A DNA stretch of 64,000 bases. Source: Rotaria macrura (Eukaryota; Rotifera; Eurotatoria; Philodinida; Philodinidae). Where the stretch lies: NCBI GenBank assembly GCA_900239685.1, contig OENT01000601.1, positions 1 through 64,000 of the forward strand, read 5' to 3'. This document shows, piece by piece, positions 1-12,654 of the stretch. The first letter of the stretch is position 1. Every line of letters starts with the position of its first letter. Under the pieces are notes generated by a model, which saw only the letters and a program-made list of their open reading frames with translations, was not told the DNA's origin and made no database searches. A program made the position numbers and the translations under genes.

Positions 1-593
1 ATTCGATTTTTTTCGATGATTCACTAACCTTTAATTTTTTTCTTTCACTTGAGTATGAGCGAATCCTTTCATATGTCTTCTTGCTCTAGTACCCTTTGTT
101 CAAGAACATTGAATCCTTTCAGTAGAGGGTTAGCGACGGTAACGCCGCGCTACTTGTTGTTTGATACATCGAAGCACAGAACATGGCCAATGTATGCAGC
201 TATGATGACAGGTAACAATTATCATCATATCTATAAAGTGTTCTATGAGATGTGATTTCTTTTTCAGGTTTTAATATCAATAATATGCCAATTAGAACAA
301 TCGACATGTTTAATCAGATTCGTAATAATGAATTTTACACCGAAGATAATCGTCAAAACAGATTGAATTTATATTCTAAAACAAGACTCGATCGTTTTGA
401 ACCAAGTATTTCTGTTTATCTGTGCCTCATCAAAGCTTTAGCCCAAATCGCTATATTGCCAATATATAAACCGATTGTTCAACAAATTTCAAGTTCTTGT
501 CTTAGCAATCATAAAATACAAAGTGCATTAATCGATATGTGGGTGAGTGCAAAACAATTTCTTTTTAGTTCTGAGTAGAGGGGAAGAATCGTT

Positions 594-1519
594 CAGTGAT
601 AAAATCCGTCTCGTCTCGAAATTGAATTTTCATATTTTCCAAATAGTCAGTTCGAATCCGGAGAGGAAATTGCCATTCGAATTAATCAGCTAGTCAACGT
701 TCTAGTTCTGCGCGACTGATATAAAAGTCAATACTCTCTGTCTTGTGTACGTTCATGGCCTGCGAGATTCATTTGAAAAGTTTTTCTTCCACTTTTCGCA
801 CTTTTAATTTCAGTTACACACAAAATTTAAGTTCATTGTATCCAATATCAAATGGTATATAAGACTATGATACAACATTCTTATTTATTTGTTTTCTTTC
901 AGTGATATCGTTTAATTGTGTATACAGTATAATAGTATGCATGGCGAAATTTCACTCCTATGTTGTCGGGATAACAGCAATCCACTATAACCAACACACT
1001 ATTCAGTTGGCCTTTTGATGCTCTGGAGAATGCTGCCTTTTATATCGAGCTGAAATTGTGGATAAGACACTTCATTTAAACGCATAAAGTTCGAGTGGTT
1101 CAAAAATTGCTCTTTTTTGACTGATGTTTCACCAGTTGTAGCATCAATTGTTAGGTTTTCTATTCAAGGAAATCGTATATTTCGAATCATCACAACAAGC
1201 TGAATTAGTCTATGCATGTCACAAATTGATCAACGAACGTTCATTCATGGACTTATGTACTATTTGATAGTGCAAACAATGAGCTTTCATTTTGTGTAGA
1301 ACTTAAATAAAAAGTACGAAAAGTGGAAGAAAAACTTTCCAAAGAAATATTGCATAGGGTGACCTTACAGAAGATGGATACTATCGAGTTACAAATCAGT
1401 CGCGCACACCTAGAATTTTAGAAAACTGATTAATTCGAATGGCAATTCCCTGCTGCCATGCAAAATAACGATTGGAAAAACATGAAATTTAATTTCTAGA
1501 GGAGGCCGATTTCATCACA
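594..1519. repeat. Foldback element in PPR intron 2
   Basis: About 210 bp at 594-813 reappears inverted at 1300-1519. Shared blocks include ATTGCCATTCGAATTAATCA, GCGCGACTGAT and TTTTTCTTCCACTTTTCG. Arms are imperfect (roughly 70-80% by eye) around a loop of about 490 bp. It sits wholly within the intron (543-1539) and nearly fills it. This is the architecture of a foldback or MITE-like element; the family is unknown and no clear target duplication was found. Confidence 0.7.
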
Positions 1520-2679
1520 TAACAATTCTTCTTATTTAGGGAAAAACTGCATGTGTTGATAAAGCAAAACGGATTTTCGACGATATGTCTCAACCTGATC
1601 AAATTGGATACACAGCGATGAGTCTGTCTCACTTCTTATTTTTCTTTAAAACTCAATATCGCTTGTTTGTTGATTAGTTAATTCTTATGGTGTAAATGGA
1701 ATGGGTATGGAAGCAGTAGGACTTTTCCGGCAAATGCCAACAAACTTTATCAATGATGTGACTAATGTTTGTGTACTGAACGCATGCTCACATTCAGGGC
1801 TCGCTGATGTAGCTCGTCCAATCTTCGATAGTGTTCAAGTCAAAACAAAAATGATATATACAACTATGGTATATCAAACATGGTTCTTTTTTTCTACAAA
1901 TTTCAACTTGTGCTATACGCCTATTTCATTAGGTTGATTGCCTCAGTCGTGCAGCTGCCTTTGAAGAAGCACAACAATTGATTGATCAATTTGAACGAGA
2001 ACATGAGCCTGATTTACCAATGTATAGTTAGTATCAGTCGAGAATTTTAAACAGAAATTGTGAGGTCATCAAGTACAGTAGCGCTCGATAAAACAACTTA
2101 CTTTGTTCATTCAATGCATAAATGTCTATAACTATCAGCAGACATACTTTACTTGTCAATAGTTCTTCTGTTAATAGTTAATTGATACTGACTTTTCACC
2201 GATCTTATACCGTTTTGAAAAAAGAACGAAACAGTTCCCTGTAAAAGTTGTGTCAGTTTTCATTTCAACAGATACTTTAGCTTTTTCTATTGAATCAAAA
2301 GATAAAGAATTGAAAGCAGAGTAATTTCAATATATTAAAACGTTGACCGACTCAAGTTGTAAAAGGCTAACGTGAATAAAAACATGGTTGTTTTGTTGAA
2401 TCTATTATGTCTATTTCATAAAAATGCTTCTCATGCAAGCATTCAGAATCAGAAAGTTCTAAGCTGAATTAAATGCATTTAATGAAGTCGTTTGTGTGCG
2501 TAATCGACCTCCTTACTTTGCATGTTTTTCGCTGCAACTACCTTTGTATCTTGTGACGCGATGATCTAGAGAAAGACTAGTCACTCGAAACTCGTTTCAA
2601 TTTTGTTGCATTAGGTCGATGTTTCGAAATAATCCAAATGATTTCGAATCTTTAATACGATCTTTCGGAATTAAACCTT

Positions 2680-4060
2680 ACCAGATGGCATTTGAGTTTC
2701 GATCGAAGACAAAATGCAATGTACAGTGGGAATTCGAATTTTGGAAAGACATTAGTTCGCATAAAAATACGAATAATTGTTCTTTGGATGTATAATAAGT
2801 TGCTTTTCGCCTAACTATGTTTAATTTCTTATACTTTAGTATTGTCTTCTCGGTTTCAAATCTAAAAAGTAATCTTTCCATCTATCAACTGATTTAATTC
2901 AGTTTTACGTTGAAAACCAACCTTCACAAGATTTATGACTGGTAGAACTCTATTAACGCATGTCAATTAGCTTCTAAAAAGCTACTCTGATTGATCAGAG
3001 AATTATTTGTATGATTCATTACTTATCTTCACTTGTGTTCACAACTGTTTGACATGCCAGATGACAAACTGGTGTCTGACTTTTGTTCATGAGTTCGTTC
3101 TCATTTATTTCAAAAACAAAAACGCCGTGTTTTGAAAACTTTATCCATTTTCGATCCTATTTTCTAGAAAAGTGGAAAATTTACCAAGAGAGATAAAAGA
3201 TTAACACCAACGGTTTTATGTGGATACTTTCAAAGCGCGTTCGAGTGAATATTTTGTGAGCTTCAGTTTTTGATATCATTACGATACAAAACAAGTACTT
3301 TGACATGTATTGAAGACTATATCATAAGCTTGAATTATCCCGGATAAAAGATGCAGATCAAATGGTCGGAATCACCATTTCGCCAAACTTTCTGAATATG
3401 AACCAAAACTCGTGTTGAAGGTTCGAGATCATCACAAGACATTGATCTTGTCGAGAAAGGTGAAACTAGTTGTGAATAAATCGTCATTCTCTAGATCATC
3501 GAGTGACAAAGTCTAACTGTTGCCACATCGACAAATGAGGAAAACCATGAAGACCAAACGTGTACATAAATGCTGTACCTCGTGCTGCATTCAATCGAAA
3601 GTTTGCTTGATAAATCTGTTGATATGAATTAATAGAGTTCTCGTAGTGATGAATTTAATAATGCGAGTTCAAACAAAGATAGCAGGAAAATGTAGCCAAC
3701 ATTCTTCTACATACTATATAAGACCTCTGTTAATTCAACTGATTACAAATAATCAATCATAGAGATAATGAAACGATCAATCGAAATCATTCCTTAGAAA
3801 TCTATCGATATGCGTTGATAGAGTTCTAATAGTGATCAATTTTATTATGACTACTTTCCACATGAAACCTAATTTACATCTACTGATTGATAGAAGGCTA
3901 ATATTTTCGGGTTTGAAAGGAGCAAGAAAAAGTCGAATTCTGAACCGGTTTAACATAGTTAGAAGGAAAGCGACTTATTATATATCCGTAGTAGAATTAT
4001 TCGTTTTCTATGCAAAGTAGTGTTTCTTCAAAATTTGAATTCGCACCAAATTTCTTACCT
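2680..4060. repeat. Diverged inverted-repeat element in the 4.3-kb PPR intron
   Basis: The sequence at about 2680-2975 matches, inverted, about 3790-4060. Blocks such as ACATAGTTAG, CGACTTATTATA, AATTATTCG and TAGAGTTCTA occur in both arms. A further direct partial copy of the TAGAGTTCTA block lies near 3620-3660. The small opposite-strand ORFs here are translations of these arms, not genes. It lies in the intron 2027-6304, whose length is explained mostly by such insertions. Confidence 0.55.
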
Positions 4061-4893
4061 GGGAGAAACTCGAATATCATCGAGTTTATGAGAGTTTTCA
4101 TTATCTTTAAAATTGTGAAAGAATATTCAACAATAAACGATATGTTCGGTGCGAAACTGAATGCAAATCTCTTACACAATGAATTTTGCTAATTTTTTCA
4201 AGAAAGGAAAACATTTTTAGACTTCCCAATTTGTCTTGACACGATTTTAAAGCAAAATTAATATGACATTTGGAATCAGCTTTAAAAACTACATTAAATA
4301 TAATACATTCTAGAGGAACGTTTGCATGTGAAAAAGTCATATGTGGTCCCCAAAGCTGTATTTTATTAAAACTTCGTCCCGTAATCTTCTAGACGGCAGT
4401 TTTTCGCAGGAGAAGCTTTCTGAGAAATGCTTTTCATTCAGTGTAATCACCTTTACAATTGTGCCATGGCTATGAAAATCGCTATTTTTTTCCGTTGAAA
4501 AATCACTGCTTAGGAAAAAGAAGTGAGCCCTGTTTGGTCTTGATGGTGAGCTTCTTTTTTCTAATACTTGGCATCTAATAATGAATCAAAAGTTGCATAA
4601 CATATATGAAACTCAGCATGGAGTTATTTTTGACTTGAAATAAATCAATAGACATGTTGTCAAAAGTCTATCGTTATGAACTGATAAATTGTGAGGGACT
4701 CCACTCATGTTTTACTATATAGCTCAAGAAAATAGATAGTATAAAGTGTTTTAAATAGCTCAATTCGTTTAGTTTTTCATACTTTATTCATGGGTATATT
4801 GCATGAAGCAATTCTCTAATTTGTTGAACTATATAATCCTAGTAGACATGGAATAATTGATCACTCTTTTTTTGATAGTCGGTAGGTAGTTAG

Positions 4894-5129
4894 CAGAGGC
4901 CAAAACCGAATCGAATCGAGTCTAATTAAGTAAAGGTTTTCAAACAGCAGATCAAATCGAATCATGTGCAGATTTTTTCAGAAGTGAAACGAATCAAATC
5001 GCAACAAATATAATTATTAAAAAGCGAATTAAATCAAAACAAGATTCGTGAAATTAGAGAGAATCGTGTCGAATGAAATTTTAGTCGGGATGAATCGATT
5101 CGAAATTTCGCCACTCGTTTCCGTCTCTG
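4894..5129. mobile_element. Small hAT-like MITE with CGAATC iterons
   Basis: It begins CAGAGGCCAAAACCG and ends with a degraded inverted match closing in GTCTCTG. The interior is built of short CGAATC/AAATCGAATC-type words. Flanking 8-mers GTAGTTAG and GTTGGTAC agree at only 5 of 8 positions, so the insertion is old. CAG...CTG ends and iteron structure match the other hAT-like MITEs in the window. Confidence 0.45.
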
Positions 5130-5669
5130 GTTGGTACTGCTAAAACTCAATCTATGCTAACTTTACTTTAGGACATCCGAAATCGGGAACGTGTGAATTT
5201 GGTGGCTTTAGATGGCGGTCTTTCGAAGGTTCATAAAAATCGAAAATTTAAATTTTGGCTAATGCCTCGTACAGTTCGGTGATCCTTAGTACTCCCATAA
5301 GCCCCCTCTTTTAAAGCTTTTTAGTGTAGCCACTTTGAGGCTGCAATGTAGAACCCACATATCTTCTTTATCTTTATTATACAAATACAAAACTCAGGTT
5401 TTAAATCTCTCAAAGACGATAGTCTCTTCCCATGATGATCGATTGTCAGTAAACGCTGCCGTTTTTTATTCTATATTTTAGAAAGAAATTTTGTTATCCT
5501 TTTTTTCATTGCCGCTAGTTGATTCTTAATTTTCAATTTCGTAATTTTTTAAAATTGCATGTTTGCATTATTATGAACATGGAATTAACTGGTAAATAAT
5601 TTTACAACTAGCCATTATCTAATATTGATTGTTAAGGTTTGTAACAGAGGTGTTTATCACACGAGTGCT

Positions 5670-5736
5670 GTTGCCAGGCTACTATAACTGTAGCGATGAC
5701 GGTACTATTTTTTAAAAATCACCTAGGCCTGGCAAC
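5670..5736. repeat. Small hairpin with 10-bp perfect arms
   Basis: GTTGCCAGGC at 5670-5679 is repeated inverted as GCCTGGCAAC at 5727-5736, enclosing 47 bp. It is in the long PPR intron. It may be a minimal MITE; no target duplication is visible. Confidence 0.35.
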
Positions 5737-6729
5737 GTCAAGGGATGCGCTGTAAGAATACAGGTTTGTTGGCGGTAGGTTAGTTTTACAACATATTTCA
5801 ACATTAGATGGATTTGTACACGATTCAGCTGCCCATAAGTGTAGTTCTCAGGGAATAGATGAATCATGTTTATTCATAACAATAGTTCTAATTCAGTGCA
5901 GCAATGCCAGGGAATTCCGAAAGTTTATTTAAAAACTTTCGCACCGGTGTATGGTGGTGGTTATTTCTTATATGATTGATCGCGTTCCACAGCGGTACCA
6001 TTGGATTTTCGTCGTGGTTCGGATTTTTCCCCTGCCCTAGGGGGTTGCGACAACTTTCTTTATTATTGCTAGTATCCGGTGAGCAGTAGCGTTCGATTTT
6101 TCTCTGGGTTCGGGATCCTTCTCTGTGGTCTAGAGCCGTGGTTGGGATGCGGCATAATCTCATCTCCAATGAACATAACGTGTAGTTAAAACTCACACTT
6201 ATTGTTGCGTTTTTCAAGAACATATGTTAGTTCCACGAAATCAGACATGTTTGCATGAGGTTAGAAGGAAATTAGTCAAGTTTCGTTTGATTTTTTCATT
6301 CTAGTGGCATTATTATCCGGTATTCGCAATGAAAAAAATAGTAATTTAGCACGACAAGTTTTTGATCGTATGAATAATCTTTTTCCTGACTTCAAAAATA
6401 CACTGGTACCTGCTTCAATTCTTCTTGCTAATGTTTATGCATCATCAGGCGATATGGAGAAAGTATCAGACATTAAAATTGATTTACATAGATCAAACGC
6501 AAAGATAAAAGCTGGTGTAACAGTGACTGAACTTGATGGGAAACTGCTAGTAAGTCTGAAAAAAGGTCTTCTGAAGAAAGCATTTTTAATAATTGTGATT
6601 CATTGTCTTAGCAATTCCGAGCACACGACCAATCTCATCCTCGATCATCCGACATCTATGCTCAACTCGACCGAATGTCAAAAAAGCTGGTTGAACATGG
6701 TCATGAATACGATTCAAGTTGGATAGTAC

Positions 6730-7442
6730 TAGTGGCGTAACCAGGGGTGGGCATGCCCGGGCGCTGCCCGGGCACCGACTGCTATTGCCCGGGCACCGGA
6801 GAAACTTTTAAACTTGATAATTACGATTCAAATATTGGTTATTTTTTCATTGTATAGATAGTAGCTGTGAAAAAAAAGTTATGGTGACATCTGAAGGATT
6901 AAACTAGACAGATCAGTAAGAAACATCAATTGGTCGTCTATTTTTCGTTTCTGTATATAAATATATCGGAAAATAAAGCAACCAATCGATTACCGAATAA
7001 ATAGCCTTTCAAAAATTAGTTTATTTTATTTTGAAATGGAGAACACTTCCAAAGAGCCTAAACGTGGAACTATTGAGTCATTTTTTATTCAGAGACTACA
7101 AAAAAGAAAAAATGTGATGCTTCCTTAATCTCAAGTGAGTTAATAGTGAATCAAACAGTTTAGATTACCACATCATATTCTCCAGATGAACAACAACAAG
7201 AACCAACTGCTTCATCTTCTAAAATTGATCAACGAGATGAACAAATTCATTCACATTATACAAGTGAACAACAACCATCACCTTCAGCTTTTTCAATTAA
7301 TGAACTTTTGTTTCTTTCTTTAGAAAAGCAAAAATTAAAAAAATCAATTGAGCATCAGAAGAAATTTTAACTATTGTGAATGACTTTTTTTAAAGATTAT
7401 AGGCACCGCCCGGGCACCCGTGATTTCCTGGTTACGCCACTA
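6730..7442 (+). mobile_element. Internally deleted hAT-superfamily transposon inside a PPR-DYW exon
   Basis: Termini are inverted: TAGTGGCGTAACCAGG at 6730 and CCTGGTTACGCCACTA at 7427-7442. GATAGTAC occurs directly outside both ends (6722-6729 and 7443-7450), an exact 8-bp target duplication as expected for hAT. GCCCGGGCACCG motifs form subterminal repeats at both ends. From 7036 a short ORF beginning MENTSKEPKRGTIESFF resembles the N-terminal leader of hAT/ZMYM-like transposases. It is soon closed by a stop, and later Gln/Ser-rich coding-like sequence follows up to 7370. The catalytic region is missing, so the copy is non-autonomous. Perfect duplication and good ends suggest recent insertion. 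Confidence 0.88.
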
Positions 7443-7767
7443 GATAGTACGACCGATGCATGCCGATGAAACAACTGAATCAATCCTTTGCGGACACAGT
7501 GAAAGGTTGGCTATGGCAGTTCATTTCCTTGACAATCGAAAACCGGATAGAATTCAAATGACGACAAACCTTCGCATCTGCGGAGATTGTCGTAAGTGAT
7601 AAATTCATCTTTCCTTTTTCTTTTTTCATCTTGGTTCTTTTTCTTTCATAGATCGGATGACGAAACTAACTGCCGCTATTTATCAATGTCATATTATTGT
7701 TCGTGATGCCAATCGTATTCATCATTTTCATCCCAGTGGACAGTGTTCATGTCAAGATTATTTTTAA

Positions 7768-9486
7768 AATAAAAGCTGTTTGTACAATCACTTTGGGATT
7801 AATATGTAGAACACGACGTAGCTGCTATTTCTAATCATAGTGAGATTGTTTTACTCGATTCATCATGTGACATATTTCTTCAACATCCTTTCACTTGATC
7901 CTGTCGAAGTACAATAAGGAAGTTATTAGTGCGTATATTGTAAAGAGTCGTTATTGATATACGGTCTGTGATTATATGTCAACTATGTCTGTCATCATGT
8001 CGAGTATGACTATGAATGTTATTGGTTGAGTAAATGAAAAGAAGAGCCATATGGGCACCTACATCCGAATTTAGAACGATCCCGACACTGGTACACGTAA
8101 AGATTGGCATTCACATCGAATTTTATGCATACATTTGATATATTATTAGAAAACGTTAAAAAAGGTTATCATGCATATGTTTATATTCACACCTGGTCTA
8201 TTTGGTATACATACTTGATGGTGACTGAAATTCTGTTGTTCTTAATGATAGGCATCTATCTTAATATTTTTTTTTTAGTATTATATCCGAATGCACTGAT
8301 CGACAGAAACGAACATTTTGAATAACGATTGATAGTGACATTTTGTTTTTTGAACGTAAAGAATCCATGTGGTCGTTTCAGGTAAAGCGACGAAGAAAGA
8401 ACAAGAAAATATTATATGTCTGTATTTTGCTTTGATCTATTAACACAAGCCTTCTTTGGCATTCTCGAACATACATATAATTTACAGAGACATTTGAGAA
8501 AACAGCAAAAGACTAGATGTTAATAATCATAAAAAGAGAACTATAGAGTTGAATACATAATTAAAGAAGGTATTTGTCAAATGTAGAAAAGAAAATTCTA
8601 AAAGATTTCAAGATAATTTTTAAATATTAATTTTAAAGAATGATTACTGAAAATAACTGTCAAGTAAATCATGAATAATTAGTTATGTAAATAAAATATT
8701 GGAATTCTTTCGAAAAAAAAACCTTTCGTCGTATAGAACTAAAATTAATCGGCAAATTCGCTGGCATTTGGTATGATGTCTTACTTCTATTTGAAGAAAA
8801 TATGAATTAAATCGATAGTCTTCGCCATCCATTATTGATTTTGCTTCGCTGATGACTACTAATGATTTTAACTTTGTGATTTACATTGTAAACTAGATGT
8901 TTCAGTACTTGTTCTATTTATTCTTTGGAATTTTTATACATTGATTACCCTAGATTATGTCGTTTAAGTAAGAGAATTCTGAGTCGATGAATGGAAATCC
9001 GATTTAAAATAAAACGAAAAAGTTATGAATACATCATTGACCTTTCCGTATTCCGTATTTTGATTTGTAACAGAAGTCAGGCGAATCTAGTCAACAGCTG
9101 CATCATTTATTCGATCATAATTCCGTAAAAATCATCATAATAATTTAGCTTTAATGACGAGATGATCACGTTTTTTTCCCACTGAGTCATCATTATGAGT
9201 AATAATGAACGAACATGAAGAAATTAAGCGTAGATTTTCTAACTCGGTATTCAGTCGAACAACCAATAGGATAATTGAAAGTCTAGTGTCTGACATAAAC
9301 TTTTGATTCTCGTTTTCTTTTATTTTTCATATTAAACCTGTACAAATAAAAGACAACTACCATCTACATCGAGGTATAGAAAAAGAAAACAGATGATTGA
9401 ATTTGTGAGTACATTCCAAAGAAATGTTTCATTCGATGGCGTTTTTATTAATAAATCATTCGATTTAGTTCTCAGAAATTTAATAT
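7768..9486. other. Intergenic, AT-rich, no gene recognised
   Basis: This stretch lies between the convergent 3' ends of the PPR-DYW gene and the WDR90-like pseudogene. It has only short ORFs with low-complexity AT composition (for example 8104-8325). No splice-consistent exon, repeat array or RNA gene was recognised. Confidence 0.5.
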
Positions 9487-10369
9487 TGTATCACTATTAC
9501 TGATAAAATCCTGAAATATTTCCTGAGTATAATCTTTCAATTGTACTAAACGATCTTTTGTACCGATTGCTATCAAATGATTTTCATTCTCATCATGTTT
9601 TATATTTGATATGTCAAATCATGAACACCATTGACTTAATGATATTGTACGTATTATTTGCTTGGTATCAAGATTATAGATTTGTATACATTTTTCAATG
9701 TCATATCCCATATACGTCAACAATTACTGATCTATAAAACGAGCTAAACTAGGTGGATATGATTGCCAATTATTATTAGAATTATTATTAATAATTGTTC
9801 CATCAGGTGCAAATGATGGTGCTGAAAATGTTAGCCAATCAATTAATTGACATAAGTCAAATTGTTGATTGGATTTCCATAAACTAACACGTCGATCATG
9901 ATTCGTTATTAGCCACAAATAAAAATTATTTTCAATTGATTGTTTCGAATCGATCGTACAGATTGGTGCATTACCATGATGCTCATTTAATACACGTAAA
10001 ACAATATCTTGAACAAGATTCGATATTGCTACCGAACCATCTGATGCTCCAGAACTACTAATGGTTGCTAGAAAGAAAAAACAAATCGACGACAAAGATT
10101 TTCTTCTAAACGAACTATCGGATGGAACATAAATTTGGCAGTTATAGATGATGTGTGTGGATGTAACTTGAGTACCATTTGACCACGAAGAAGATTAAAT
10201 ATTCGTAATTTACCATCACTATATCCACCAACAATCGATCGAATAGTCGTTTGAATAGTTGTTATTGGACTTGTTGTTCCTGATAGCTGATTCGTTGGCA
10301 CAATGGAATTATCCCACGATGTTAAAGAAGTTACTTTCTGAATGTAACGAAATAAAAAGAAAATCAATA

Positions 10370-11110
10370 AAGAGAATTATACTCTGGTTATCTTGCATAT
10401 AAACTCTGCCACCATAAATGATGTTCTACCTGGAGGGTAAGGATTTCGAATGTAAAAGAATCTTCATTTTACCATTCAAAATTGATGAATACGAACAGTT
10501 CGTAGTAAAAGGTCACAAATGTATTATATTTTTTAAGAAATTGAATACTATAGTATTCATTAATTCTAAGTCAAACAATAGAAGAGCATTTCGATACGTC
10601 TAATATCTCCACACACCTCAAATTGGTCTGGAACAATCATCGATATACTGAAAGACTACCAAAGGTGATACATTTTTCTCTCAGACATAATCAGTAGTAG
10701 CTACACATCGGAAATGTACCGCTCTTCGATGTTGTCACATGTATACTTCGGACCACTTTTGTTGAAAGATTTCTCACGTGCTCAATTTCCGTTACTTGAC
10801 GCCGAGGCATCCTTATCTACTATAGAATGATCAGGGAGGATAGTTCCATGAATAGAGATTGTATCGAAAAGATGTCGCCATTCTTTTTCGATTGACTGAA
10901 CATGCATGTATTTGATCATAATTTACCAGTAGCTATAGAGTCAATATGAATAGTAAAATATTTTTAAGAATATTGGACAATCAGATCGATTCAAGATTGG
11001 AAAGTTGTTTTGACCTATCCACTAAGAGAAAAGTTACAGTAGAAGAACGTAACTATTTCAACCATATTACACAACTGAAAATCTAACGTAAATCGTAAGA
11101 ATTCAAAGTG
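10370..11110. other. Long WDR90 intron, content unknown
   Basis: About 740 bp separate the exon pieces at 11160 and 10330. A short plus-strand ORF (10418-10603) has no recognisable family. No inverted ends were seen. It may be an intron enlarged by an old insertion. Confidence 0.35.
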
Positions 11111-12063
11111 ATCTTACAAAAAGAATCTCAGACAACTAAGCACTATCATTTTAACGAGAGACAGTGAAAATATATTTTTCAAACAAACAAATGCACTTAA
11201 TAATCCATTGGCATCGAAACGGAGAATTTCATTTCGATCTTCTAATTGAAAAATTCTTATCGTACCATCGAGACTACTTGTTACTAAATGACTATCTTCA
11301 ATAGGTATAACATCAGCGATACGATCGGTATGTGAAGCAACAAGACGAGTTTTTCTTTCTTTCTGTTGTCCAACACATATACCACAATGATCCACATGAT
11401 GTGACCACAATGCCCATATCAAATATATTATCAAATGAGCCACTAATAATTCCATTGTCAAGTTGGAATTCATCATGAATTGTTAACCACGATTTCTAAG
11501 ATAATTTTCATGTCGTATGTGGAAGCAAATGATGCACAATACTTACGAATCGTTATTATTTGTTTGCCCTAAACTAAACTCAAGATTTTCTATGTTCCAT
11601 AATCTTAAACAACCATTTGATGAACCTGTTAGTAGTTTACATTCGATTGTTGCCAAATAGCATAATTCATTTGAATCAGCTTTCCAATCAAGAAGACATG
11701 AATTAGTACGAATATTCCAACAGGTTATAAAACCATGATTTGTTGAACATAGAACAAGATGAGAATTTGATATTGAATAAACACATGCAGCTATTTCACG
11801 TGTATTTTTCGCATGCTCACTAATTGACAATGGAGTTTGTCCATTAACAACTTGTAAACGTACATTTGTATCGTTTGTTTGTTCAAGAATAGTACAAAAA
11901 CGAATACATCCATTTGAACAACCAAGACAAAATTCATTGGCACGCATTGGATTCCAAGCAAGACAATTCATATAGATAGACGAAGATTCGTCTTGCCAAT
12001 TAAGTAAATTCGTATAATCATGAGTTGACCATAGAGCAAGAGACGGTTTTCGATAGTCACCAA

Positions 12064-12654
12064 TAGAGATCAGCGGAGTCGAACTTTTTGATTCCTAAAC
12101 CCGACTCGATTCCGAAAAAAAAAAATTTTTCGATTCCGCTTCCAACTCCGACTCCGTAAAAACAAATTTTTCGATTCCGATTCCAACTCCGACTCCGGCT
12201 GGAAATTTTTTCGGAATCCGATTCCGACTCCGAATAAACCCGACTTTTTTTGGCAGTTTAGCGATATCTAATTCATATGAAATGTTTGATATTCTGACAG
12301 GATATATAAGTATAAAGTTAAATTAGCATATCTTTGTTTATTATACAATATACTCATGAATAAACTTTTATCTAAGTGAAAGTCAGATGATGTGATTTCT
12401 TTTGCAATATAGCTCAAACGTTAACTCACAAACAATTTATTATATCTGCTACTACTTCAGCTTCGTCACACTAGAAATCGAATTTCGGAGTCAGGTGCCA
12501 TTTTTCATTCCGACTCCGACTCCGCAAAATATTTTTTCACGATTCCGATTCCAAGTCCGACTCCTAATTTTTTTTTCTTTTGATTCCGATTCCGACTCCG
12601 ACGGAGTCGGAGTCGGAGTTGGAATCGGTTTTCGGACTCCTGTGCAGTACACTA
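12064..12654. mobile_element. hAT-like MITE built of GATTCCGACTCC iterons, in a WDR90 exon
   Basis: The element is 591 bp, begins TAGAGATCAGCGGAGTCG and ends CGGACTCCTGTGCAGTACACTA. GTCACCAA flanks both sides (12056-12063 and 12655-12662), a perfect 8-bp target duplication. Both ends carry long arrays of degenerate GATTCCGA/ACTCCGAC words in inverted orientation; the middle (12240-12470) is AT-rich and non-coding. In the minus-strand gene it interrupts the exon between the codons for IGD and YRK. Element plus one target copy is 599 bp, so it also breaks the frame. Confidence 0.8.

Larger units (their letters stand above)
55..7767 (+). pseudogene. PPR-E-DYW protein (plant-type RNA-editing factor), split by a hAT element
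   Basis: Exons by GT-AG and phase: 55-211, 268-542, 1540-1621, 1678-1868, 1933-2026, 6305-6549, 6612-7591 (holding the element at 6730-7442) and 7652-7767. Without the element and one target copy they total 1,419 nt, 472 codons plus stop, with no other lesion. PPR helices lie near residues 170-300 (motif YTAMINSYGVNGMGMEAVGL). An E-type region follows (LLANVYASSGD, then HDQSHPRSSDIYAQLD). The DYW deaminase has HSERLA, the zinc motif CGDCH, VRDANRIHHFHP and CSCQDYF. In plants DYW proteins deaminate cytidines in organelle RNA, and PPRs choose the site; DYW proteins are known in bdelloids. The last residue is F, not W. Read through, translation stops a few codons inside the element, so the DYW domain is lost. 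The ATG at 55 is the first in frame, but the true start may lie outside the window; only a few PPRs are present. Confidence 0.88.

Noticed and set aside
5888..6223. 111-codon minus-strand ORF
   Set aside because: It lies inside the PPR intron, has no recognised family or splice context, and fits chance in a locally GC-richer patch.
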